In this document: positions 19,735 to 28,753 of the stretch, piece after piece | Layout: each line of letters begins with the position of its first letter | Position numbering within the stretch: the stretch's first letter is position 1 | Source: Endotrypanum monterogeii | Lineage: Eukaryota; Euglenozoa; Kinetoplastea; Trypanosomatida; Trypanosomatidae | Assembly (NCBI GenBank): GCA_000333855.2 | Contig: CM007326.1 | Span: forward strand, 67,603-131,602 | DNA length: 64,000 nt | Reading direction: 5' to 3' | Notes under the pieces: model-generated | Databases searched by the model: none | What the model was told of the DNA's origin: nothing | The model's input: only the letters and a program-made list of their open reading frames with translations | Program-made: the position numbers and the translations under genes

Positions 19735-22392
19735 TTAGAAGATACCGTCTATGTCGAAGATATGAAACACGGACGAGTCGGCAGCCGAGACGGACGTGAC
19801 GCTGCCACTGACGACCTGCTCAGCATTCGTCTTGACTGCAGACGCAGGGACAAAATCCTCGTCGTCATCCACCAGGACGACCTTGTCTGTCGAACGAGTG
19901 CCCGCTGGGCCACCGCGGGGTGCACGACCCGCGGTTGCCCTGGCCGCAGCAGCAGGGCGCGCACTCGTCCCCCCGCGCCCTCTCCGTCGAGCAACCGTCC
20001 CGCGCCGCCGACTGGACTCATGGTGTGCTGCGGTGTCGAAGGCGTTGAAGGCGGCATTGGCCGCGTCCAGCACGCGGCGAGCGAGACCGCCACAGCCCAT
20101 GACCACCTGCTCAGGCACAACCCCCTCCGCGTCCACCGTGGGTACGCAGGCGGTCCGCATGCTAGCCGCTAGCTGACGGCGAGAACGGTTTTCCTCTAGC
20201 TCCACCAGTGGCTCAGCAGGAGGGAGCGTCTGCTTCAGAAAGCGCTTAGCGCCACGTACCCACCCAACAACAGCAGCCCCATCTGCACTCGCATCCAGAG
20301 AGGGAATAGTGGCATTCTCAAAGCACGGGTAGGCGGGCAGAGAAAAGGGCCCCACATGCACCTCTACTGTTCGCGCGGCGGCGTCAGCATGGACCGTGCT
20401 GTCTGATGAGTGCCCCCCTCGTGGCACAGGTATAATAGGGTCAGGTTTCTCGAAACAAACCCACCCGTCTGAGTCCTCCTTGCGTGGACGGCGGTGGGCA
20501 CGAGTGTCAGACATTGTTTTTTCAACCGCGCTGGCCTGCCTGCTTGGCAAAGAATCTGTATGTGAAGCACCGTTGCCGCCTCCCAGCTCTGGGAAGAGGG
20601 GCCCCCCGTCGGTCCGGCGCCCTTCTTGCTCGGTGACAATAGTAGGCGACGTCGACTCTGCTGTTGCGGCCGCCACGCGGGCTCTCACCTCCTCTAAGGT
20701 CTGCGGCATCTGTGCATCCTCCGGGAACGCGGGTAGCTGCAAGGGTCGCACTGCCACGATGGCCTCGATAAGGGCACCGTACTCGACACTGCAGAGGCTT
20801 AGGCCGTGCCGCACGACATCCACGCACCCAGGCCAAGGCAGCAGTGGCTCTGACTCGTTGTATAACAGAACATGTCGCTGGTGGCGCAAAAAGAATGACT
20901 GCAAGGTATCAAGCACGGGTTGCGAACGCGACGAGGACGTGTACAACGGAGGTGAGAGAGAATGAATGCCACCCTCCCCCCACACCACTCGAGCACCGGT
21001 CTGGTCGAGGTAGTTGAGCACCTCCTCGTACAGCGGCCACTGTAGAAGGATGAAGGTGATGCCGTCGAAGAGACGTCGACGTTGTGGCTGTGGAGCGAAG
21101 TACCGAAGGTGAGCCGCTGCAGTCGCAGCCGTGGCGGTGGCGTGCCCTGTCGTCTCTGCCACCTCTGCCACAGGGAATGAGGGACCAGTCGAGCTAGCAA
21201 CGGTCGCCGAAGAGCGACTGCCCTCCGCACCACCACCCGAGTGGTGTAGCTCATCAGCGGAGGGAATTATGTGCGCCAGGAGGTCGCACCACCACGAAGA
21301 TAGGGGAGGCAGGTAGCGCGTCGGATCGGGCAGAGGTATTTGTGGCGAGGCGCGATTGCAAATCGCCTCGAAGAAGCTGGGTGTAACGATGGGTACGGCA
21401 CGGCACAGCATCGCAACGACCGCGGTGGAGGGCTGGACGGTGCTCGTCACCAAAAAACTTACCGTGTTGTAGCAGCTCGCGACGCCTGGGGAAGGCGCTG
21501 GGTCCTCCTTGGGCCCCGCTGTAGCGCCGGTACCTGCGGCGGCAACCACGGCAGTGGGAGACGGAGTGGCCGAAACTGCGGCAGACGTCGTCGTTTGCGG
21601 ACTCACGGAATGTCCGCTGCTCCCTAGCACCGTCACCGCGCTGGAGGTCCGGCCCAGTGAGACGTCGTCGCAGCGCAGACACTCCCCAGGACTCATCTGC
21701 GTCTCCGTTTCCCTCACCGCTTCGTTGCCACCGACGATCGTCTCTTGCCGTACACCGCAACAGCGAAGCACGTGCAATAATTTTGCCTGCGACTCGATGT
21801 CCACATCCTCGCAGAGGACCGACACGTCTACCCACACCAACGTCAACTCTGCACCGCGATGGCCGAGCTGGATGCCAAACCGATGCCAACATCGGCGATG
21901 GACCGGCACGTGGCACGGAACGTCCTTGGTCAACTTCACAGAAGGCTGGGATGCCCTACAACTCGTGGAGGAGCCTCTGCAGCCCCCTTTGTCAGGTGAT
22001 ACTACGGCAGCGGCAGCGGCAGGCGAGTAGCATAACCCGAAGATACCCGTCTCCAATACAGGAGGACCCGCAGCCGCGACAACGCCTGTAGTATCACCAC
22101 CTCGCGGAGGTGATGTGTCGTCCAGTGTGTCGGCGTCCTCAGCCTCCTCCCCGCATGCTGTGATGGTAGTACCATAAGTGGAGGAATCAACCAACGCAAC
22201 GCCCTGTGGGATGCACTCGCTGGCAGTACTCGCCCCCGGGAACGACTGCGCCGCTACGACTATTGTGAGATGCGTGCGGCTTATGCTTCGGTCATCGGGG
22301 AAGATGATGTGACAGTCTTTCTTGCCGACTCGGTACGACTCCCCGCCAATCAACCAAAAATGCGGTTTGTCCTGAAAAAATATGACCCACAT
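19735..22392 (-). CDS. NBS1: NBS1/nibrin-like FHA-BRCT protein
   Basis: 885 aa from the ATG at 22390-22392 (MWVIFFQDKPHF). Human NBS1 also starts MW, and the upstream frame lacks an ATG. The N-terminus is a clear FHA domain: YRVGKKDCHIIFPDDRSISR at about 20-39 followed by TH (human [22 protein letters not shown]). It is followed within about residues 165-335 by a BRCT-like region (LTLVWVDVSVLCEDV, then VSFLVTSTVQPS, then LCRAVPIVTPSFFEAI), the FHA-BRCT order of nibrin. The middle is disordered. The C-terminus is basic, then acidic, and ends FHIFDIDGIF, reminiscent of the acidic/aromatic ATM-binding tail. NBS1 works with MRE11 and RAD50 in double-strand break sensing in the nucleus. An MRE11-binding motif was not located, and orthology is inferred from architecture. 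Confidence 0.8.
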   Translation of the reverse strand: MWVIFFQDKPHFWLIGGESYRVGKKDCHIIFPDDRSISRTHLTIVVAAQSFPGASTASECIPQGVALVDSSTYGTTITACGEEAEDADTLDDTSPPRGGDTTGVVAAAGPPVLETGIFGLCYSPAAAAAVVSPDKGGCRGSSTSCRASQPSVKLTKDVPCHVPVHRRCWHRFGIQLGHRGAELTLVWVDVSVLCEDVDIESQAKLLHVLRCCGVRQETIVGGNEAVRETETQMSPGECLRCDDVSLGRTSSAVTVLGSSGHSVSPQTTTSAAVSATPSPTAVVAAAGTGATAGPKEDPAPSPGVASCYNTVSFLVTSTVQPSTAVVAMLCRAVPIVTPSFFEAICNRASPQIPLPDPTRYLPPLSSWWCDLLAHIIPSADELHHSGGGAEGSRSSATVASSTGPSFPVAEVAETTGHATATAATAAAHLRYFAPQPQRRRLFDGITFILLQWPLYEEVLNYLDQTGARVVWGEGGIHSLSPPLYTSSSRSQPVLDTLQSFFLRHQRHVLLYNESEPLLPWPGCVDVVRHGLSLCSVEYGALIEAIVAVRPLQLPAFPEDAQMPQTLEEVRARVAAATAESTSPTIVTEQEGRRTDGGPLFPELGGGNGASHTDSLPSRQASAVEKTMSDTRAHRRPRKEDSDGWVCFEKPDPIIPVPRGGHSSDSTVHADAAARTVEVHVGPFSLPAYPCFENATIPSLDASADGAAVVGWVRGAKRFLKQTLPPAEPLVELEENRSRRQLAASMRTACVPTVDAEGVVPEQVVMGCGGLARRVLDAANAAFNAFDTAAHHESSRRRGTVARRRGRGGTSARPAAAARATAGRAPRGGPAGTRSTDKVVLVDDDEDFVPASAVKTNAEQVVSGSVTSVSAADSSVFHIFDIDGIF

Positions 22393-22560
22393 AGGAGAGC
22401 TGGGGGAAGAGAGTGGACACCCCGCAGAGGTCAAGAGTCGTTCAGCGAAACAGGAGACAAGTCAGCAGCAGCAGCACTCGATTCACTTACCTCCTCCCCA
22501 TCCCCTCCCCTCGTTGACAGCGTATAGGGAGCTACGGACGTGCCTATACGCGCACGCCCC

Positions 22561-22594
<34 letters not shown>

Positions 22595-22800
22595 TAATCG
22601 ACCTATGGTGTGCTCTGCTCAAACCTCTGATAATGGAAGTCTATGACGCAAACACAGGGAGAGAAAGAAGGGGAAGGGGAAGAGCGGGGCTTGATGCGTG
22701 TGCGCAGGCAAGCTGCCCTATGCACAAATCCGCGTATGTGCACCACGTACGCTTATGAAGGTCCTTCCTGAGGAACCTTTTTCTTGTATTTCTGTTTGTT

Positions 22801-22841
<41 letters not shown>

Positions 22842-23524
22842 TCAGACTGGAGAGGAGGAAAGCCAAAGCCCGCGGAATATATATACATACATATTATTAT
22901 TGCTTCCATGAAGCAGCCGATCGCACGCCACTCGAACATTAACGTGCGCGGTCCCAAAGAGAGGGGTGTGAGGGAGAGCGGTGAAAATGGGGAGTGGGGA
23001 GAGAATGAATCTACGATAGAAAATAGGTAAGCAGGGATAACACATACACCACACTACTGGAGTGGGCGTCTCTTCCTCCTCCTGTTAAGTAACCGCGCCA
23101 GCAGCCATCAAATACCCACCCCACCCCACTCGCCTTCAACGAGGATGCATCGCACCACCACATAAAAGTGCATCGTATTCATATGAAAAAAAAAAGAACA
23201 CAGCAGCACATCCTCAACAATAAAACACTACCCACTCATTTATATATGTATACGTGTGGATTTCTGCGCCACTTCCCATCACCTACACCGTGCAACTGTG
23301 CAGTGCCAAACACCCAGCCCAAGAGTCAGAGAGAGAGAGCGAGAGGGTGGAGACACTAGCTTTAAGTCTTTGGAGGGGTACTCCCTCCCCCCCCCGACCT
23401 CCTCCTCTTATAACTCTCCATGTGACAGGAAGGCTTGGGATTTTTGACCATTTCGATGTGCCGTCTCTTCCTTTAATAGGCCTAGACACCCCCCCCTCCC
23501 ACACACACACACACACACACACAT
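22393..23524. other. Intergenic, 1.1 kb, repeat-rich
   Basis: No gene seen. Contains TG runs at about 22561-22594 and 22806-22840 and CA at about 23500-23523, plus a short TATA-rich patch near 22876-22895. Confidence 0.7.
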
Positions 23525-24196
23525 CTAGAGCCCCCACAGCGACCAGATACTATGTACCGCCAGGAGTAGCAATGCCGCGCCAAGCACCGACCCAATCACT
23601 TCGTAGCCCTCTATGAGAGTTATGACCTGTTCAGCCGGGCACTCGTCTCCTACGGCGATGCAGTGGCCGCCAGGGCAAGTAGTGATCGAACAGGTCATCC
23701 ACGGGGAGTCGGCGGCGGTAACACTATCCACCCGGAGACCACTGCGGCCTCGGATTCCCCTCGCATCAGCTCTCCCTAGAGAGCTGCGAGCGGCGGGGGC
23801 ATAACACCGAGATGGCGACGCTCTGAAAGCTGGGTGCGCTGCATCTGCCGACACCGCGGCGGCCACAGCCCCGGCACGGCAGTAAACCCCACCGCGCTCG
23901 ACACACTCACGGCAAGTCGGTTGGGCACCATAGAAACATGTGTTCAGGTCTATGCACGCACCCTGCCCCTCGCACGTGCAATCGTTCGCGGGGTAGCAGC
24001 GCATCGTCATCGGACACCATCTCTGTGATGTATTGAGGGTACACTCCCCACATCCGGTTACGGTGTGCGAGACTTGGGGGACTACCGAGTCCAGCAAAGA
24101 GAGAGGGGGTGATGACGGTAGGGGCGTAGATATATCTGATGCCGCCCACGTGCCCGGGTGTATCAGCAGCAGTGCCCCGAGAAGCAGCACATACAT
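23525..24196 (-). CDS. Cys-rich type I membrane protein with PSI-like modules
   Basis: 223 aa from the ATG at 24194-24196. I chose this start because it gives a good signal peptide (MYVLLLGALLLIHPGTWAAS); in-frame ATGs also exist upstream (to 24322), which would bury it. The luminal part has CGECTLNTSQRWCPMTMRCY (about residues 49-68), the C..C...W.C.....C layout of PSI domains, then a CTCEGQGACIDLNTCFYG loop, then a second CRECVERGGVYC, and a last cluster CSITTCPGGHC. A hydrophobic helix close to the C-terminus (VIGSVLGAALLLLAVHSIW) would anchor it. The role is unknown; a surface or endomembrane location follows from the topology. The PSI call is inference by cysteine spacing. Confidence 0.72.
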   Translation of the reverse strand: MYVLLLGALLLIHPGTWAASDISTPLPSSPPLSLLDSVVPQVSHTVTGCGECTLNTSQRWCPMTMRCYPANDCTCEGQGACIDLNTCFYGAQPTCRECVERGGVYCRAGAVAAAVSADAAHPAFRASPSRCYAPAARSSLGRADARGIRGRSGLRVDSVTAADSPWMTCSITTCPGGHCIAVGDECPAEQVITLIEGYEVIGSVLGAALLLLAVHSIWSLWGL

Positions 24197-24780
24197 CTCG
24201 GAAGCCCGTAACCGTGATAAGCTCGTCCAGCATGGTGACGCGCGGCATGTGCCTCTGCAAACCCTGCCAGGCTGCCGCATCACCGTCACTGGAAACGGAG
24301 AGGTGATCGTCGTGAAACACATGACTTACAAGTCGACGGATACTGATGAGAAGACCACAGGCGTGGAGGTGGGGCCCACTCATTTGGGGGGGGGGGGGGG
24401 GGCATGCGGTGCGCAGGTGTGACGAGTGAGAAAAAGTTCGAGGAGAATGAGAGCCGACGACAACTGAGACGGACAAAATAATGGCGTGCAACCAGTTATA
24501 ACCCCTCCTCTCTTCCGCATGATTACTTCCTTTTTTTTTTTTTGAGGTGTGAGGGGGGGGGGACAGCTGATGATCGGAAAAATATATATTTAAGCGCCAC
24601 ATGCCTGCGCGCACCGTGGCCGCCAACGCAGATTCCCCCGAAACGAGCACCAGGCATACAAAGCCATGTGCACTGGTATAGCAGCGTATTGCGTACGTTC
24701 GATTTTCACGTTGCATGTTCTCTCTCCCTGTGTCCCGCATCAAACACGGGAACTCCTGCATCCCCCCTCTAGACGCATAA
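24197..24780. other. Intergenic with poly-G tract
   Basis: No gene seen. Part of it (up to 24322) is in frame with the gene to the left and could be an N-terminal extension or 5' UTR. Contains G17 at 24386-24402 and a poly-T run at about 24530-24543. On the sense strand G17 reads as C17, a possible acceptor tract. Confidence 0.65.
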
Positions 24781-25917
24781 CTACAGAGTGTGCAGGCGAG
24801 ATCCGCTCACCGCTAGTGAGTCAGCCATTTCGTTGCCGTGCACCTTCGAGTGACCTCGCACGTGAATCAGCTCGATGCCTTCGCTTTTGTCGTTACGTGT
24901 ATTAAGACATGTGCGCTGCAATGAGTCCGCGACTTCGGCTGGGTTGCAGTCCCCATCTCGTGATGGACGCTTGCGCCGCAGCTGCTCACGCTGCTGCCTC
25001 GCGTACAGGGTGTTGTAATGATCGCGCAACCGGATTAACTGTCTCCAGAGGTCCTGGTTCTGCACAGGCTCCTTTGTTGAGAGCAAAAAACCGTTACGTA
25101 CCCATTTCTTTGCGTACCGAGTTAACCCGTCAATAACGTAGAGACTGTCTGTGTATATGACCAGATGTAAAAGGGGCAGAGCTAAGTCTCCGAGGCGCCA
25201 CACCGATGGGTCGACGCTGTGAGTCGCCTCCAGTGCATCTGGTGGAGCACCGGCATCGACGAAAGATTGAACAATCGCATGTATCACGGCGCGCAGCTCT
25301 CCACGGTTGTTCGTCTGGGACTCTACCAGCGGCACTGGACGAGAGAAGTTGCGGGGGTCTGACAAAGAGTCGTAGTACCCACCGTATCCAGCCCGCGCCT
25401 TTGCGGTGCCGTTGTGGCTGCACGCACCATCCACGTAAACCACCTGAACCGTACCCGGTGAGCTGGTTGTTGGGGTGTTAGGGGCCAGCGGATGCGAGAC
25501 AGTCGATGCAGAGAGCGACGTCGAGGTGAAGAGATGCTCAGAAGAAGAGGCAACACCTGGGTTCTCTGTGCGGTGCCGTCGTGCCTGTCGCCCTGCAATC
25601 GCTCCTCTTTCTCCAGCGGAGAGGTCATCAGAAGTCTCTAAGTCGAGACTCCCCTTGAGGGCCGTGCTGCGGAGCGGGCTCCTCTTGCTGCCGGGCAAAG
25701 ACTCATTGACGACAGAACTGCTGCTCCGGCTAACGCTTACGAGCGCAGCGGTGGAGGGCAGGGGATGTGCAGCCAAGAATCCACGGGCCTCTGCCAATGT
25801 TCGGAAGCCCTTATAGATGCTTCCAGGATGCCCCATCACTTGCTCAGAGCACTGCGCCCATGTCGAATAAATGCCGCGCGCCTTGCCAACGGCAACGGCA
25901 TAGAAGGAAGGCTTCAT
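24781..25917 (-). CDS. RNH1: Ribonuclease H1
   Basis: 378 aa from the ATG at 25915-25917 (MKPSFYAVAVGKARG); the longer frame upstream starts without ATG. The enzyme cuts the RNA strand of RNA/DNA hybrids. The N-terminal hybrid-binding domain is clear at about residues 5-50 (FYAVAVGKARGIYSTW, SIYKGFRTLAEARGFL). A Ser-rich linker follows, then the RNase H fold from about 156. Catalytic residues are visible: D163 (YVDGACSHNG), E207 (NNRGELRA), D257 (IYTDSLYVIDG) and D366 (NEMADSLA), with the assisting H356 (HVRGHSKVHG). A 40-residue charged insertion sits between the DLW helix and the final strand. This is the type 1 enzyme, which in eukaryotes acts in nucleus and mitochondria. A mitochondrial leader is not evident with this start. 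Confidence 0.95.
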   Translation of the reverse strand: MKPSFYAVAVGKARGIYSTWAQCSEQVMGHPGSIYKGFRTLAEARGFLAAHPLPSTAALVSVSRSSSSVVNESLPGSKRSPLRSTALKGSLDLETSDDLSAGERGAIAGRQARRHRTENPGVASSSEHLFTSTSLSASTVSHPLAPNTPTTSSPGTVQVVYVDGACSHNGTAKARAGYGGYYDSLSDPRNFSRPVPLVESQTNNRGELRAVIHAIVQSFVDAGAPPDALEATHSVDPSVWRLGDLALPLLHLVIYTDSLYVIDGLTRYAKKWVRNGFLLSTKEPVQNQDLWRQLIRLRDHYNTLYARQQREQLRRKRPSRDGDCNPAEVADSLQRTCLNTRNDKSEGIELIHVRGHSKVHGNEMADSLAVSGSRLHTL

Positions 25918-27328
25918 ATGATTCTTGAGGAATACCCGTTGGTGGACGCAACAGAAGTGGCAGCCGAAGCCGCAGCCGCGAGCGCGGAGGAGTCCAGAGT
26001 GGAAAGATAAAAAGGAGCTGGAGATACGTCTGAATGTGTGTGCGTGTGGAACAAACTGCACAAGGAAGCCGACAAAGAGAACAAATGATATAAATAAATA
26101 AAACGACCCAGGGCTACTTCCCCAGACACAAAAAAAAATCCTTTTTAAACGAACGCAGCTAAATTCACTTGCAGCGCCTCCACATACCCCTGTGTTTTCC
26201 TTTTATTTTCAGATTACTGTCGCCTATCGTTTTTTTTCCTCCCTGTAGCCAACCTGTGTGTGTGTGTGTGTGTGTGTGGGACACGAAATCAACAGAGGTG
26301 TGGAACATAGGCGAATGTGATGTGACCGAGAAAGGGAGAAACACAAGCGGAAGGAGCAGTGCGAGGAAGGACATCAACACTGGGATACGCAGAACTTTCA
26401 ATAGATGAAGGGGAAAAAAAGAGGCGCACCTTCTTTTTTTCGTCTCTATTCTTTTTCTTCTGTGTGAGTCTGTGAGTATGTGTGTGTGTTGCCGCCCTAG
26501 CTGCTGAACCCCCTTTTCGCCCTTCAGTAGTGCACCCCCTCCCCCACTCACACCCCTCCTCCTTTTCACTACACAAGGCTGGTTTTCAACGCACTAGGTC
26601 TCGTGGAACACACGTCCCCACCAACACACACACACACACACACGCAAGCATGGCCTTCTGCAGTTGTGTGTTTTGTGTGAATCGTTAGTGTGATTGTTTG
26701 AATCACCACTAGCGAAAAAAAAAAATATATGTTCGGCAAGGGGGTTACTACTGTGAGTGGACCGAGGGGAGAGAGACCACATGCACGCGACTGCCTCCGC
26801 GCGGACAAAAGAAAAATCACCACATATTCACTACACACCACATGACTGACTCAACACCCTCCATATTCAGTCAGTCATGCTCCTACTCCACGCACCCGTC
26901 ATCCCATCTGCTGCGCGCACACACTCATCTCCATGTTCTCTCACGGCGGTGGTGAGAGTCAACAGCCGAAAGCATTGCACATACGCACCTTTGCGGCTAC
27001 AGAACTTGGTGGGAAAAAAAAAAAGTGGCACGAAACACACACACGTATACAGGTGAACAGCACATCCTTTTTACGAGAAATGTGTGTGTGTGTATGTGTG
27101 TGTGAAGTGGAAAAAAAAAAGATATAGGGAATCATGCTGAGTAGCGGCGAAAGCACCTAGCGGTAGAAGCGGCGTAGCATTGATAAGAAAGAGCTGACAA
27201 GGGAAGAGGAGGACAACACCGGAAAACAGAGCGCGTATCTGTGCGTGCCACGGTCAGCACTACTCGGAAGCATCTCTCAAATCTTTTCTTCTTTTGCCCA
27301 GACTCCTCTCTCTACGATATGCCTCACC
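25918..27328. other. Intergenic, 1.4 kb, repeat-rich
   Basis: No gene seen. The first 140 bases stay in frame with RNase H1 but without an ATG. Contains TG at about 26254-26278, CA at about 26625-26643, a TG run near 27080-27104 and poly-A tracts. Confidence 0.7.
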
Positions 27329-27850
27329 TCACCGGACCTCCCCGATAGTGCACACCTGCTTATGGACCTTCCAGTCTGCCTTCTGACACTCCGGACTGCA
27401 GTACTTGGCTACCTTGCACCGACTGCAGCGCTGCAGCTGTACGGACGTCGTAGAAGCAGTGCCAATCCCCCCTTGTCGACAGTGGAAACACCCATTTGGG
27501 CTCGGCATACCCTGTGCTGTGGTGGCATCTTCCATATCCATCATGTAACTCGCCCTCGCGACTGCCTCACAATGAGCGGAGCTGCACACCGGCTGCGGAA
27601 GGTCCTCCACGCGTGGTGGGAAGGTATCGGCGAACAGCATCGTGTGGTGTATCAGCCGCGTCGCAGATGTTGCCTTGCATGTGCAGCAAAGCGCATCCTC
27701 TCCGGTCAGTCCCTCGATAATAGTAGAGCTAACTTCTTCGATGACCCTGTTGACGTCTCTCTCATATGTCTCCTGCGTGAGCTTGCTTATATCAGTGGAA
27801 AACTGAAACTCCTTATCACCCACAGCGGCATGATAAATGTGGAGCACCAT
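27329..27850 (-). CDS. MYND zinc-finger protein
   Basis: 173 aa, ATG start (MVLHIYHAAVG). The C-terminal 50 residues form a standard MYND finger: CFHC (about 120-123), then CSRC (about 141-144), YCSPEC (149-154) and H-x3-C (HKQVC, 163-167), binding two zinc ions. MYND fingers are protein-interaction modules. The upstream part has its own Cys/His set (CCTC at about 55-58, HH near 69, and CSSAHC near 90), possibly another small zinc site. There is no SET domain, so this is not a SMYD methyltransferase. The partner is unknown. It is short and intact, and lies between two large repeat-rich spacers. Confidence 0.88.
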   Translation of the reverse strand: MVLHIYHAAVGDKEFQFSTDISKLTQETYERDVNRVIEEVSSTIIEGLTGEDALCCTCKATSATRLIHHTMLFADTFPPRVEDLPQPVCSSAHCEAVARASYMMDMEDATTAQGMPSPNGCFHCRQGGIGTASTTSVQLQRCSRCKVAKYCSPECQKADWKVHKQVCTIGEVR

Positions 27851-27953
27851 CTAGTGCTCGTGTGTGTGTGTGTGTGCGTGTGTGTGTGTGGAGAGAGGGG
27901 GAGGGATAACAGCGATCGTTGGCAGTAATCCGAGAGCCAAGGATGTGCTGAGC

Positions 27954-27990
<37 letters not shown>

Positions 27991-28753
27991 GGCGTAATTG
28001 GGTGTGAGTGGGTGACCGTGAACAACGGGATGCAGAGGAAAAAAAAAAAAGAGTTGGGACAAAAAAGAATATGGTGACCAGTACACACACACACATATAT
28101 ATATATACACACACGAACATGTAGAAGAAGCTGAGATCGATGTTCATCCAACGCACGCACCTCTCAACTGCCGAACACTGATGCTCAGAAATGGGGAAGT
28201 TGAACACCGCTTGTTTATTGATCACTCCGGGAAACTGCCTCTCGTGGAATTGCAGAGCGTTACATTGAGGATTTTTTTAAGGGGAGGCAAAAATATGTTG
28301 TCTGTCTGTCGGTTTGGGTCTGCGTGCCTCATTCCCCTCTCTCATAGAACGCACTCATCGATTCTTCCTTCGGAAGACACACCCAGACATATAGGTGAAC
28401 AGAAGCACAGGGAGGAAGAGAAACGTGAGGTATCCTATATCTCCGTCGGAGAAGGGGCGACGAAGTCCATACGCATTCACACAAGCGCACATTCATGTAT
28501 ATATATATATATATATATGTCATAAGAGAAGTGTGCAGGAGAGGAGGTGAGGGGAGAGGTAGAGAGGGAGCAGAAAAGGAATACAAAAAAGTCGGTCTAT
28601 TTGAAGTCCAGCAGCAAAAAAAAAAAAGATGAGAAAATAGAAAAAAAGAGTCACAATCAGGGAGAACAAAATATAAAATTCAAAGGGAGGACACAGGGGG
28701 AATCACCTATAAGCAAACACACACACACACGCATACACACCTTCGCTCCCTTA
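27851..28753. other. Intergenic, repeat-rich
   Basis: No gene seen. Contains TG runs at about 27860-27892 and 27956-27989, (CA)n/(TA)n near 28083-28116, (TA)n at 28498-28519 and several poly-A tracts. It includes the 3' flank of the transporter pseudogene. Confidence 0.7.

Noticed and set aside
27245..27928. 227-residue plus-strand open frame over the MYND gene
   Set aside because: Antisense to the zinc-finger gene, whose metal ligands are intact; it ends in a TG repeat.
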